Positions 11,012-22,904 of a stretch of DNA of 64,000 nt are shown in pieces. The stretch is taken from the NCBI GenBank assembly GCA_037176705.1, contig CM073885.1, positions 91,131,001 through 91,195,000 on the forward strand, written 5' to 3'. The stretch is from Molossus alvarezi (Eukaryota; Chordata; Mammalia; Chiroptera; Molossidae). Numbering within the stretch: the stretch's first letter is position 1; each line of letters starts with the position of its first letter. Under the pieces are notes generated by a model. It was given only the letters and a program-made list of their open reading frames with translations. It ran no database searches and was not told where the DNA came from. A program made the translations under genes and the position numbers.

Positions 11012-13502
11012 CTAAAGTCCCAGCAGGTGAAAGGTGAAATTGACAAAGCAAAAAACTTAGAGGACGATTAGGGAGAGAGAACAGCAGAAGTGATACTATG
11101 AAAGCCACAAAACATAGTGATGCATATGGGGACTTGCTAAGAATACAGTGTGGAGGAGTCTAGGTAGGGGGTGTCAATGAGCCTGGTACAAAATTAACTC
11201 GGAAAAGTGGTGATGGGAAGTGTAGAGAAGGACTGTGGAGGGCTTGGAATATCAAGCCAAAGAGTCTGTATTTTGTTCTGGAGACAGTGGGAAACCACAG
11301 ATAGTTTGTAAGCAGGGGCTGACATAAGCAGAGCTGTGCCTCAGGAAGATTGATGGCCTGGCAGCCATGTGAAACAGGGACGTGTATGCAGAAGGTTTCC
11401 TGGTTTTCAGATGACAAGGTGCCACCAAGACCCAAAGGTTTTTATTTTTTAGTTTTTTTTTTAGCAGAAATCTTATATTTCCAATTTGTGTTTTTTGTGG
11501 TTTTTTGTAGCTTTTAAATCTGTGCACGTGCCAGAAACATAATCTTCAGCCTTACGATTTTTTAACTTTCACAAAAATTGGGGGTCCTAATGGTAAATCT
11601 TTCCATTTTATTTAATGAAACTTTCCCCCTGTGGTTTGTAACAGTCAACAAAAGCTGCAGTTGTGGAACGAGAAGAGAATACTATAGCCTAGAAAGCCTT
11701 ACTCAGTCTCTGCCCTACCACATAAAAAAAAAAGACAAAAGAACCCAAACACTAATACTTTATCGTGCAATTCCATAGTTGCTTTACCACTAATTAGGAA
11801 AGGTCTGTTAACTCAAAATTATATAGTGTAGAGAAATAATGTGTTATTACAGGCTATTTTTTTTTCTTTTTGAAGAAAACATATTTCCCTTGAAAGTTGG
11901 TGCTAATACTCATATCCTTCTATGGTGTATGGCATTATTAACTGTAAACAAGTAAATGGAACCCAAATGAACCACTGACATTTTCTAGAACTGCCCTTCA
12001 CATAATTGGGACACTTTTGAACCTAACAAATGTTGTTTGAGTTCCAAAGATACATAATATGATTTTAAACCACCCTAAGTAGCATCAAGAAAGATAAAAA
12101 CATTCTAAATCTTTAAGCAGATAACTCTAATTCCTATACTTCTTTTATACCATCTCTTAAACATATTTAAATTATAAATCCAATAAAGGGCTTTCAAAGA
12201 TCAAGTTTCAAATACCAGTAAAACAAATGCCAATTTTTTTTTTCCATTTGTAATTGACTTCATTTTCACAAAACTCCCCTAAGAAACATTCCGTCAACTT
12301 ATAATTGAATACATTTGACTTGTGATTTGAAGTGTTTAAAACAAAGGAATTTTTTCCAATACCAGAGCGTTTTCTTCTGTACTGTTACAGAGCTCTTTCT
12401 CAGTCAAGAAACCTTATCTAATCCTGTTTCATCCTTTAAAACTGCCTACACACTAATCTCTAGGGACAAATTTAATACTTTGCAACAAAGAGAATATATC
12501 CCTTTTCAGTTTGAATAGAGGAATTGTTAGGACACCAGTGAGGTATGAATAACATTATAATGCTGCCATTTACTTGGCGAAAGAAAAAGCAGGTCTCCTG
12601 TTGCAACCCAAGAAGAAGGCCTCCTTCTTTGGGTTAAATTTTTTGACCCCTGGTATATCCCCAGACACCTATGTTACTGCGCTATTTGGGTCTTCTACCT
12701 CTTGCGAAGTAAACACTGAGCAAATCTAAGTAAACAGTTTGTTTTAGTTGAAGATAGAAAGACTCCATTTAATTGAGTTTTGATGATAGATGTGCTCCAA
12801 ATGGTGCAAACAACTTTGACATGGTAAAATAATATTGTCTTATGGCATGTGTAACACTACATAAAGAATCTTAGCTTAGCACTTTCTGAGTTTACAACAT
12901 TTAAGTGAGAAAATGACAAAAGAAAGCCAAACTGTCAGAAACAGAAAAAAAAAAAAAACTTTAACAACCTTATAATACAGACTATAATTCTTCTCTTTAT
13001 TCATTTGGTTTTGGGTATAATGTTTGCAACAGAAGGAAGGGAATGCAGCCGAACTTTGTACTTGTGAAACTTTATTTTTCTGTGGTCCATTGCGTATAGC
13101 TGAAAATAACACCTCAACGAACACTTGAGCATTGATTATATGATAGGTTGTGGGCGAGTAGTTGAGGCAAATCAACATGTCAAGAAAAGTAAACTCCAAC
13201 TGGCATGGTCCGTCACTCCTACCAATACAAAGTGTATTGCCATTGAAACCATGCACAGAGCTTAAAAGTCAAAATCTTATATCGCCAGTCTCCACATAAA
13301 ATATTACTCATTTGAAGAGTTTATTAGTAATCAGCTTATTATACAAATGGCAAAATGCAGGTGTAGATTAGTGTTAAACTCAGGATTAACATTTTTATTC
13401 TCTTACCTTTGCAGTATAGGTACTCCTCCTGCTTGCTTTTGAGAAATATTTTATATAGCCTTACTAAAAGTCAGTTGTATATATCTTCTTCATATAATCT
13501 TT
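11012..13502. other. Mostly unique DNA; possible ancient repeat at 11150-11420
   Basis: 11150-11420 has the look of an old dispersed mammalian repeat ('ctgtattttgttctggagac', 'aagcaggggctgacataa'), but I cannot name the family. The rest is unique and AT-rich. The longest open frame, 12876-13256 on the minus strand, contains a poly-A-derived run of Phe and no motif. Confidence 0.4.
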
Positions 13503-13516
13503 AGAAACAAATTTTT

Positions 13517-13768
13517 GTTTGTTTTTTAAATCCTCACCAAGGATATATTTTTTTTCTATTTATCTTCAGATAGAGTGGGAGGGAGAGAGAGAGGAAGAGA
13601 GAGAGAAACATCGATGTGAAAGAGATGCATCACTGGTTGCCTCCCGCACAACTCAGACCAGGGCCGGGACAAACACAACCAAGGTACGTGCCCTTGACTG
13701 GAATTGTACCTGCAGCTCATTGGTCCACAGGCTGACACTCTAACCGCTGAGCCAAACCGGCCAGGGCG
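13517..13768 (-). mobile_element. tRNA-derived bat SINE, 'ggtgagga' tail class
   Basis: Bounded by agaaacaaattttt (13503-13516) and agaaacaatttt (13769-13780), a near-perfect target-site duplication. Minus-strand head 'ccctggccggtttggctcag', box-A-like 'tggctcagcggtta', GA-rich stretch, then 'ccttggtgagga' and an A-rich tail. Confidence 0.94.
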
Positions 13769-14379
13769 AGAAACAATTTTTTTTTAACATTCAGAACAGT
13801 GAGTCACTTGATTTGCTTTTAGTCACATAAGATAGCTGATCTCATTATACCATGTGGTCGTATATGTACTATCACTCTCTTTAAATGCAGGACTCCTGTA
13901 TCCTGAGGGAACAGATACAAAAGTTCATGTGATTTCAAAACCAGGAGAGGCTAATCTGTAGTAGAAAAAGTGATTTTGGATAACTATAAACTATCATCCA
14001 AGATTTTCTGGATGTTTTCAAAGTTATACTATCAGTAGTAAAGACCAAATGCTTCCAAGCTCCTGTCCAACAAAATTAGAAAAGCAAATATATCACTTTT
14101 CCAATACTTGTAACTTAGGTGATAAACTTTGAACACTGTTTCTCATCAGGAATTTATTATTTTAATTTCTTTCTCTTCTGTATTTTCAGCTTCTGTCTTA
14201 TTACTGACTTGTGGTTTTATAAATCTAAATGTTCTCACCTCTTCTATCTTAAAACGCAGAAACTCTAGAACAGATACTTCACAAGAAATATATATAAAAT
14301 ATTAATAAGCCCATGAAAAAGCCTCGAATCGATTGCTCAAATTCCAAACTGAAACGTCAAATAAAAGCTCACTCTAGAA

Positions 14380-14950
14380 CTACTGAAATTTAAAGAGACT
14401 GAAAATAATCAACTGCTAGAAAGGATATGGAATAACTAGAACTTTCTTAAATTATGAGTGGAATTTTTTAATAAAGCCAAACATACACCTAGCCTATGAC
14501 TCAGTAGTCCTAGAAAAATTAAAATATATGTCCATAAAAAGACTTGTTCAAAAATGATAAAATATTCATCAACAGATGAATAGGAGGACAATGCATGGTG
14601 TAATACTACTGAGCAATTAAAAAGCAACAAACTAGTGATACCCAACACAAGTTGATAAATCTTCATATTAATGGAGAAATATTAAGGTAACTGAACGAAG
14701 CCAGGCAGAAATGAGAACATACTGTATTCTTCTGTTCATATAAAATTTTAGGACAGCAAAACTAAGCTGTGACGATAGAAACTGTAACCGGTTTCCTTGG
14801 ATGATTGACCTGAAAGGGCCAATGGAAATCTATGCGTTGGATGAGGTGATGGTTAAGTGGTATGTAGTTTTTCAAAATTGTTTGAACTGTACACATAAAA
14901 TCTGTGTATTTTCTTGTATATACATTAGAACGCAAAAAATAAAAGAAAGG
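14380..14950 (+). mobile_element. Old L1 3' end (L1M class)
   Basis: The order of 'cctatgactcagtagtccta', 'gtccataaaaagacttg', 'aatactactgagcaatta', 'gaacatactgtattctt' and 'gaactgtacacataaaatct' follows the sense 3' end of ancient L1s (ORF2 tail into 3' UTR), ending in an A-rich tract near 14945. It is heavily diverged with many small deletions. Confidence 0.7.
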
Positions 14951-15539
14951 AAAACAAGATCCTGTTTCGATTCTACATTGGCCCTGATAAAACCCATCTC
15001 TTTAATAGCTAAACTTCTTCAACAAGTTAACTTCATTTGTCCTCTCCATTTCCTTACCTCCTTCTCACTTTACACACAGTCGTCCCCCACCCCCATGCAT
15101 CCCTCCGCTGCACAATTCTCTTCCCCTGGATGATGGGGCCTGGCAAATGCCTACTTGTACTTTAGGTTTTAGCCTAAACATCACCTTCTCCTCACCCTCT
15201 GCACCACATTGAGTGTTGTGTCTACACATTTCCACAACATTCTCTACTTTTACAACATAACATTTATCATCTCTTTGTATAATTACACTGAGCCATATGC
15301 TCTGGGCAGGGATGTTGCTTTTGTTGACTCTCGGATTCTTCGTACCAAGCCAAGTGCTTGGTGTGTGATCTCTGAAAAACTGTCAAAAGAATAAAAGGTA
15401 AATGAAGGAACCATCTTCCTTAACTTTCACATACTTGCTCTATCATTTCTCTTTTGATTTCTATCCATTTTTTCTTCCACAGTTCTAGTTTGAACCCTCA
15501 ACATCTCTTTCCTAGACCTTGGTAATGAGTCCCTAACAG
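14951..15539. other. Unique DNA, no gene seen
   Basis: C/T-rich stretches but no recognisable family. The open frame 14801-15133 starts inside the L1 fossil and is not gene-like. Confidence 0.4.
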
Positions 15540-16295
15540 ATCTTTCTGCCTTGGGCCTCTCGTCTTTCCAAACCAGTTCACATTGCTACAGGAAACATCA
15601 AACATGCCCATTAAATCAAGTCATTTTCCCTCTTCAAAATCTTTAATTCTGACATCGTTTCCCATGTCGAAGTCTCTTGAATATCTTTTTTTCCTCCATT
15701 TCTACTTTTTCTTCACCTCATGCTTGGACTTCTGCAAACCTCTAACTGCCTCTTGTGCTTTGTCATTCTACTGCCTCCTACAGACTCAGCAGCATTGTCT
15801 CCTCTTAACATCGATTAACCTCTGTTTGGTTTACAATCTTTTATTGGCTTGCCATGGGCTACAAAAAAAACAAAAACAAAAACAAAAAAAATTTGTAGTT
15901 CCTTACCTGGAAACATACGACTTTCTGTAATGCAGTTCTTAAAAAACATTGGCACATGCTATTCCTCATGTTTTAAGAAGGTCCATTTCTCTATTCTTCA
16001 TCTTGAAATACTCAGTGAAATGTCACACCCTTGAGTGACCTCATCCAAACTCCTAGGGGTGCTCATTCCCTAGGCTACTCCACTGCTTAGTTCACCTTTC
16101 TGAAATAACATTGCTACGCTGTATGATTTTTCTCTCTTTTCATGTTTGGTTTCCCTTATTAAGACTACAGATTCTTGAGGGTGACAACAATGTATTATTA
16201 TTTTATTTTTATGCCTTGTACCTAGTACAATGCTTGGAAATAGAGATGTGATTAATTAAATGAATCTGTTAAATGAATGCACTAGTGAATGTGAA
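15540..16295 (+). repeat. L2 LINE 3' end fossil
   Basis: The segment from 'ccttgggcctctcgtcttt' through 'cacatgctattcctcatg' to 'gattcttgagggtgacaaca' and 'gtacctagtacaatgcttgg' tracks the L2 consensus (accttgcc.. ctccttgagggcagggac.. cctagcacagtgcctggc), ending in 'gaatctgttaaatgaatg'. A poly-A/CAAAA tract at 15861-15893 interrupts it. Confidence 0.7.
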
Positions 16296-16554
16296 TCCAT
16301 ACCAGTTCTGAATGCAGATGCTATGCTTTTGCTTCTGTGGATTGCCCTCCATTCGGTTCTGTGATTAGTGAAACTTATGCCTCTTACAGGTTCTGGTTCG
16401 ACTGGTTCCTTTTAGGTGACCTTCTCACTGCTCTGTTGAGTAAGAATTAATTTTAACTGCCAGTGTGTTCCTTTAGTGGCTTTGCTTATTCATCCATATA
16501 TAACTTAATATATATAATATTGTGAACTGGCTACATTTTTGGTACTATATGTGC

Positions 16555-16885
16555 TATCAAGCTTACAAAAGAGAATGTGACCTGGTAGCTACCACTGAGA
16601 AGTTCACAGTCTAATGGTAAAACTAAAGATACAATTCAATCTGTTAAATGCTATAATCAAGGTGAGAATAAAATGCTGCAAGATCAGAGAGCTTGGAGGA
16701 ATTAATTTGACATGATTCAAAGGCAATGATTCATAGAGTGGTTGAGATTTGAGCTGGTACTTGAAAAAGGCATAGGAGTTTGACAGGCAAATGGGTGGTT
16801 ATAAAGATATCCCAGGCAGAAGAAACAGCCGTTGTAAATGCATAGATTCATGAAGAAGAACTCTGGCAAGTGATTCACCACCCCC
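16555..16885 (+). repeat. Old dispersed mammalian repeat, family not assigned
   Basis: The pattern 'gaagttcacagtctaatgg', 'ttaaatgctataatcaagg', 'tacttgaaaaaggcatagga' and 'ccaggcagaagaaacagc' is one I have seen repeated across mammalian genomes, but I cannot name the family safely. Confidence 0.45.
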
Positions 16886-17445
16886 TTTTTCCCCCTCCAC
16901 AATGATCTTCTAAACTTCTTGTCCATGAATATAACACTTCTGAACTCTAGCTGACAACTTAGTAACTCTCACACCAAAGACTCCCGTCAACCTTCCCAGT
17001 GACTACACCTTGGATTTGGTGTCACCTAAAGAGCAAAAATGCCAAAATTCTTAATTCCAGTGTTCCCCTCTCATGCTTCCAATTCTCCATTTATTTTTCC
17101 ATCCTTATTTTCTGTACTTTTCATGATCGTATGACCCTTCAACTCGTATGACACCTCTCCTGTGGGTGTCCCCTTCTTCCATTATTTTTCACAGGAAAGG
17201 TGTATTAAATGAATGATGACAAGATTTAGGGAAAATAGTAGCCATATCACTAATAATACATATCACTGTAAAATTTGAACATTGTGATGTTTTCGTTTGG
17301 AGCTTTCCTGTTGCCATAGTTAGGCTCATCCAGATGGAGACATGATAGTCTGTAGTTACTTGAATAGAATCCTGTGGTCCTAAAGGGATGTTCCTGTGCC
17401 TCAGCAACTAGCTGGAGTCTGAGCAAAAAGTAATTAAAAAGAAAG

Positions 17446-17663
17446 GGCCCGGCCAGTGTGGCCCAGTGGTTGAGCATTGACCCATGCACCAAGAGGTCAC
17501 CAGTTCTATTCCCGGTCAGGGTACATACCCAGGTTGTGGGCCCAATTCCCATTGAGAGGAATGCAGGAGGCGGCCAATCACTGTTTCCTCTCATCGATGT
17601 TTCTGTCTCTCTCTCCCTCTCTTTCTTCCTCTCTCTCTAAAATCAATAAAGAAAATAAAGGGG
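17446..17663 (+). mobile_element. tRNA-derived bat SINE, 'aatcaataaa' (Ves-like) tail class
   Basis: Head 'ggcccggccagtgtggccca', 'gtggttgagcattgaccc', box-B-like 'agttctattcccgg', 'gaatgcaggaggcggccaat', a CT-rich stretch and 'ctctaaaatcaataaag'. Its A-rich tail runs straight into a large purine microsatellite. Confidence 0.9.
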
Positions 17664-17677
17664 GGAGAGAGAGAGAG

Positions 17678-17708
<31 letters not shown>

Positions 17709-17755
17709 AAGGGAGAGAGAGAGAAAGAGAGATAAAAAATAAAGAGAAAGAAAGA

Positions 17756-17826
<71 letters not shown>

Positions 17827-17830
17827 GAGA
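17664..17830 (+). repeat. (GA)n and (GAAA)n purine tract grown from a SINE tail
   Basis: About 165 bp of nearly pure purine: (GA)n with AAA interruptions at 17664-17740, then about 15 clean GAAA units at 17760-17823. It begins where the upstream SINE tail ends, so tail slippage is the likely source. The open frames here are repeat artefacts. Confidence 0.92.
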
Positions 17831-17912
17831 GCACCATTAAGACTTCATTGGGCTCCCTCTTGGGAGTTACACATTTGGAAAAATACACTGAATTAAAAAT
17901 GAGTATACTGTA

Positions 17913-18064
17913 GGCCCTGGCTGGGTTACTCAGTTGGTTAGAGCATCATCCTGCTACACCAAGGTTGTGGATCAGGCCACATATAAGAACCAACCGATGA
18001 ATGCATTAATAAATGGAACAATAAATCAATCTCTTTCTTTCTCTGTCTAAAATCCATAAATTTA
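17913..18064 (+). mobile_element. Distinct tRNA-derived SINE ('aaccaatgaatgcat' type)
   Basis: Flanked by a perfect 15-bp duplication aaaaatgagtatact at 17895-17909 and 18065-18079. Head 'ggccctggctgggttactca', 'gttggttagagcatcatcct', then 'aaccgatgaatgcattaata' and 'ggaacaataaatcaatct' in place of the long catcgatg body. It is about 150 bp, a third SINE type in the window, and the only copy seen. Confidence 0.9.
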
Positions 18065-18349
18065 AAAAATGAGTATACTATACTAGATCAAATCATACTT
18101 AATTTAACTGAATTACTTAACTTTCAACACTGTAACATAATGTTATGTGTTTAGATTGGTGATGCATATATATTTCTTAATTAGATTTAACTAATGAAAT
18201 TTTGAAAACTGAAAGAATGCATCACAACTAATATCACACTATTTTAAATAGCCCATTGTCTTAAACAGATTGTATTTTAAATAAACTGTTAGTATTGTTT
18301 TAACTGTTTGGCAGAGATGATATCTTAGAGTAAGCTGTGATTCCAAATA

Positions 18350-18560
18350 AGGCAATTTGGCTTCAGAGCCTGGGCTTACAACCTGCAGCTCTGAGGAAGG
18401 ATCCTACACATTAAGTCATCCCAGCTCTGCCACTTAACCACCTGTGTTATCAGGAGTGTGTTACCCTAGCTCTGTGAGTCTAGAGATTCCAATATGGAAT
18501 GGAGGTGATCTAGAACTTACCTCTGAAGGCTATCGAATTCAATGAGATGATGCTAGTGTC
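18350..18560 (+). repeat. MIR SINE fossil
   Basis: 'ccagctctgccacttaacca', 'gagattccaatatggaatgg' and 'tctgaaggctatcgaattca' with 'gagatgatgctagtg' follow the MIR core and 3' block in order. Confidence 0.65.
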
Positions 18561-19399
18561 GCCTTTTATGACTCAGCTCTAGAAATCACTAAGTCACTTC
18601 CACTCCATTTTATTCTTTGAGACAATGATATAATCCTGCCCCGACTCAAGGGTGGGGGGTATAATATGCTGCCTCTTGATGGGACGTGGCAAGGTTCTGG
18701 AAGAGCATGTAGAAGGGAAAGTATTGCTGTGCCTATTTCTGGAAAGTACAATCTGCTATATTCATGATGACTGCCAAGAAATTTCAGTGGCAAGGAACGT
18801 GCTCCCCTTGGTATACGTATGGCTATGGCATAAAGACAGTCACACGGACCTTTTCCTGTGGCACTTGGCTTTCTACATAATTCAGGTAAAATCTGCAATG
18901 CAAAATTTCAGGCCCTTTCATTTCATTCCTGGGTCAAGTAGAACAATTTAGCACGTTTTAAAAATTTTAATATGTTGCCTTTATATGTAAGAAAAATACA
19001 TCATTCTAAGTTTATTTCATTCCTTATTCAGTGTAGACCACCAGCACACCTCTCCTGATGGTATCAATTTCCCTGATCCATTCTCCTTCTGTTAAATCCA
19101 CTCAAACAATCTCCATATCCAGTGTATTTTACCATCTATATTTTAATGGTGTTGTTTTCTAGAAATTGTCCTAACCGTTTTGTTTTTTCACTGTACGCAA
19201 TCATTTCACCCATGTTTCAACTATAATAAAATATACTAATAATGCCCATATTTCTCTTGCCGTATCTACTTTTGTCCCCAGTTACTATGTAATCTCCTCC
19301 AGAAGGGAGGACATACCTGAATCTCAACATGCTGTTCAAACTGTCAACATTAAGAAACATTCAAACCTAGAGAGAATTTTTCTGAGTTTTTTTGAACCA
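18561..19399. other. Unique DNA, no gene seen
   Basis: Overlapping open frames on both strands (18566-18898 minus, 18652-18951 plus) oppose each other and show no motif. No repeat recognised. Confidence 0.4.
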
Positions 19400-20300
19400 A
19401 ACTGTCAACAATTGTCGGGAAGCAAAGTCTCAACAGATTGAGATATGCTCCAGAGAATGGCACTTTTGCACCTTATTTTATACATTACAATCGCAAGGGG
19501 AGATGTAAGTGGGTTACCTGAAATCCACTGGTGATAAATTAGGGAGCTAGGAAAAAGCAAAGTGTGTGTGTGTGGGAGGACCTTTGGGATTGGATAAAAA
19601 GTAAAATGATAGACACATACATCTTTTACATAGGTGGTACAGGACAGTCAACAGCTAACAATTAAGATGAGAACAATAACAATGAGAGAATTGATGTACA
19701 TTGGTTGTGCCCTTGGAAATAGGAGAGTTGTCCTGACCTTCCAAAAGAATTAAGATTATTTTAGATGCAAAGATAATAGACAGGCTCAGTTAAGATAAAT
19801 ATTGACATTTGTTAGGGAAGATTCTAGCCTAGGACATGACTACCTGCCATAAATTGCTTTTAGTTAAAATGTTTTTTTTTGTTTTGTTTTGTTTTTTATC
19901 CTCACTCGAGGACATTTTTCCAATTTTTGTACAGATAGAGTGGGAGGGAGAGAGAGAGAGAGAAACATCGACGTGAAAGGGACACATCGAGTGGCTGCCA
20001 CCCGCACGACCAACCAGGGCCGGGGACACACTGCAACCGAAGTACGCCCCCTTAGCGGGAACCGAACCCGGGTCTCTCCGGACTGCAGGCCAACACTCTA
20101 ACTGCTGAGCCAAACCGGCCAGGGCTAGTTAAAATGTTTTGATAATTTCAGACCATCCTTTGTGGTTACTTGAGGTCTCTGAGTTTGCAAGGTTGCCACA
20201 CTAGCCTTCCCTGAGCTTGTCGGGTTAGCATGTGGCCCCTTTTCATCCACAAACTTAACTAATTTTTCCCCTTTCCAAGCTATACTTTTAATATCCACCC
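19400..20300. repeat. Possible ancient solo LTR, split by a young SINE
   Basis: The stretch around 'actgtcaacaattgtcgg', 'ttgcaccttattttatacat' and 'ggttacctgaaatccactgg' resembles an old ERV long terminal repeat in style, but I cannot name the family, define both ends or show a target duplication. The SINE at 19876-20125 interrupts it. No viral coding sequence is visible next to it. Confidence 0.35.
19876..20125 (-). mobile_element. Young tRNA-derived bat SINE, CpG-retaining 'ggtgagga' class
   Basis: Perfect 15-bp target-site duplication tagttaaaatgtttt at 19861-19875 and 20126-20140. On the minus strand: 'ccctggccggtttggctcag', box-B-like 'gggttcggttcc', 'gtcgtgcgggtggcagcc', 'tcctcgagtgagga' and an A-rich tail with a (AAAAC)n-like run. 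Intact CpGs and a perfect duplication mark a recent insertion. Confidence 0.96.
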
Positions 20301-20339
20301 TCCTTTCATTGATCATTTCTTTTCATCCAACAATCTTGG

Positions 20340-21045
20340 ATTTTTTCTCTTTAGTATATGCTCTACTTTCTAGGACTCACCATGACCCATTGATTCTACT
20401 CCTCTGACATCTTTTACTGTGATGTTCACGATTCTGTCTCAAGTTAGGACTCATCATTACTCACCTGGACTCCTCTATTCACTCCAGTCCTACCTCAAAC
20501 TTTCCACCTGTTTGGTCTGTATAAAATAGAAGCCTCTTTAAACAAAGTATAATCAATTTGCATAAACTTCTGAATAAAGTCGAAAGTCTTTACCATTTCT
20601 AACAAGACCCTAATTTTTTAGGGTCTACCTATAAATCTCACCTTTATAAATACCTGGTGTTTCAGGAATACCCAGTGATTTTCTCTTTCAAAATGTGCTG
20701 ACGAGGACTCTGGGTCTTTGTATAAGCAGATCCCTTTTCACCTTTACCTGATAACCGGAGAAGTAGTTTTGTCCTTCAACAAGTACTTCTTCTAGGAAAA
20801 TGTATCTGTTAATGTTGCAGTCTGAATTATTGCCCCTGGCCTGCTTGCACAGAAACCTGTAAGAATGTTTAACAGTCAAGAGGCTATGCTATACTAGTAT
20901 TTTTGGTGTGCTAGTTTACCTAAGAGTAGGAGCCCTGTCTCATCATTCTTATTTCTGTATTGCCATTGCTGTTTCTGTCACAATGTAGCAGGTTGGTAAA
21001 AGTTTTTTTTTTACGAATAAATAAGTAAATAAATACAGTTTTATC
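20340..21045 (+). repeat. L2 LINE 3' end fossil
   Basis: 'acctggactcctctattcac', 'ctgaataaagtcgaaagtct' and 'gagtaggagccctgtctcat' match L2 in order. It ends 'cagtttgg/aataaataagtaaat'-like at 21020-21045, where the canonical L2 end is 'aataaatgtttgttgaatga'. Confidence 0.6.
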
Positions 21046-21064
21046 TCAAATATCCTACCTCTTT

Positions 21065-21180
21065 ATTTTTTTAATTAAAATTTTTTAATGCTCACATTGC
21101 AGCTGTCTCCCCTTCTCCCCCTTTTCTACCTCGTTCACACTTCAACTGAACAAACACTTCATATATTTTGCAACGAAACT
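21065..21180 (-). repeat. Possible L1 3'-UTR fragment
   Basis: T-rich start, then 'gcagctgtctccccttctc', a CT-rich style shared with the L1 3' UTRs elsewhere in the window. It is short and diverged. Confidence 0.3.
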
Positions 21181-22060
21181 TGCTCTAGTTTTACTTCTTT
21201 GTCAGTTATCTCAAAATATACAAGTTATTGGAGGAAAATCATTCCTTGCAGTACTACTTGAAATGTAAATAAAGAAAAAAAATATATGACCAAGAGTTAT
21301 ATATATGGGATAAGATATATTTCATCATCAAAGAAAGAAACCATTAGTATCAAGAATTATTAAAGAAGACTTTGTGGAGGAAAATGAGGAATTTTGAAAC
21401 AGCGCTAAGATGTTGAGGAAGGAATTTCACATAGAACAATTTTTCTTCTTTCCATGGTGTCATTAGTCTATCACATAAATTGTTTAGTATTCTTTATCTG
21501 GAAATTTGCAGACATTATTCCTAAATTGGTCTCGATGAGGTGATTGGTGCATTACAAGTGAATAACAACAGTAAATAATTCATAATCAAATCTCCCTCGA
21601 AGACGTAAGTAAACATAAATAACTATAATAAATTAGAAGGGAACATGATGACTTTGACTTGATTGACAAAACTACCTGATGCCTTGTCTCCAGGGAGACA
21701 TCATCAGGCACGGTGCAGAGTTTTCACTGCAAATTAGAATTCTGTGCACGACGTGGCTCTGTAGCTCAATTAACTTTGAAATTTAAAAATGCTTTAGGGA
21801 ACCAGGCTTGGGTTGATGACAAGGAGCATTATTAGTTTTAGCTACAAAATAGACTATTTACAAACTATGTGGAACAAGCAAGATACACTAAAATGAAACC
21901 AAGCTTTCAGAAAATAATTAAATATAAGAGAAGATGAAAAAGAGAAAAACCTCAAGTGTTCTGATCGCAGGTTTATTTTGCTTTTAATTTTTGTTATTTC
22001 ATATATAATCTTTACCATTTCTGTTGCTGTCTGGCTGTTAATATTTTTTAATGTATCATT
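21181..22060. other. Unique DNA with a 34-nt near-palindrome
   Basis: No transposon or gene seen. The block contains several homeodomain-like cores (TGATTGAC, TAATT) and the hairpin at 21675-21708. That would fit a conserved regulatory element, but conservation cannot be judged from one sequence. Confidence 0.4.
21675..21708. repeat. Short inverted repeat (hairpin-capable)
   Basis: CCTGATG...CATCAGG encloses TGTCTCC-AG-GGAGACA. Two 7-bp perfect arms are stacked with a small asymmetric internal bulge (cct against t) and a 2-nt centre, 34 nt in all. It is too short for a pre-miRNA, and no continuation of pairing is seen outside. Confidence 0.8.
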
Positions 22061-22072
22061 ATTTATTTTTTG

Positions 22073-22242
22073 TTAATCCTCACCTGAGGATATTTTTTCA
22101 TTGATTATTTGTCTCCCGCACGACCCCTACTGGGGCTGGGGATCGAACCTGCAACCCAGGTATGTGTCCTTGACCAGAATTAATCCTGTGACCCATCAGG
22201 CCGCAGGCCGACAGTCTAACTGCTGAGCCAAACCGGCCAGGA
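22073..22242 (-). mobile_element. tRNA-derived bat SINE with internal deletion
   Basis: Minus-strand copy with 'tcctggccggtttggctcag' head and 'tcctcaggtgaggatt' end. The GA/CT-rich middle and catcgatg block are missing: the sequence jumps from 'ttgattatttg' to 'tctcccgcacgaccc'. Length is about 170 bp instead of about 240. Confidence 0.9.
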
Positions 22243-22904
22243 CTTTAATACATTTATTAACAAAATTTTCAGAGTCTTGCCAAACATACTTTTATAAACA
22301 TAGAGGTATTTATTTCTGCCCAAAAGAGGTAGAGGATACTAGATTTTCATACTAAACTCTATATGTTGTGAAACAAGTCACATTGGGCCATTTAAAATTG
22401 AATGTTTAATTTCTCTCTCCCCACTCCACCATCCCCATCACATTTTGGGCCACCCCTTAGTCTCCTTTGTCCCTCTTCTCCACTCCCCTGGGATGTGAGC
22501 TTTTCTATAACTCATTGACATCAAATACATCTCAATGTTTACCTTTTTCGTCTATTCCCTTGGCACCTGAAGATGGTGCCCAGACTTCTGGGTTAGTTTA
22601 AATGGCACATTACTTTTAGAAATACTTTTATTCATTTATTCAGCGAAGTTATTAATGACGCAACAATGAAGCTTATTCCATGTTTGACAAGTGTTTTTCC
22701 TGGGGGAAAGTGATGAAATAAACTCCGAGGGCTGGTTCATTTTTAGAACTTGTTTACGAGGACATAAAAACACTCCATCTATCTGTTGAAGAATGCATTG
22801 CTTAGAGTTGTTCCACAAGGGTTCATCTCACGTATAAACAACGATCTGGAACACTACGTAGGGAGAGTGTAAAATTCTACAGATGCACAGGTGGTGGAGA
22901 GATG
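22243..22904. other. Unique DNA, no gene seen
   Basis: A C/T-rich patch at 22420-22500 may be a diverged L1 3' UTR ('ctccactcccctgggatgtg'), but the match is weak. The rest is unique. Confidence 0.35.

Noticed and set aside
12876..13256. Longest single non-repeat open frame (126 codons, minus strand)
   Set aside because: It includes a run of Phe from a poly-A tract, has no domain or splice context, and lies in AT-rich DNA where such frames arise by chance.
17760..17823. Regularly spaced repeat resembling an array
   Set aside because: The units are 4 bp without spacers: a microsatellite, not a CRISPR. The window is vertebrate DNA.
17477..17896. 139-codon plus-strand frame
   Set aside because: It is produced by the SINE and the GA/GAAA tract; the peptide is a simple KERE-type repeat.
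19400..20300. Endogenous retrovirus provirus
   Set aside because: Only one LTR-like stretch is seen, with no paired LTR and no gag, pol or env-like frame beside it; kept only as a low-confidence solo LTR.
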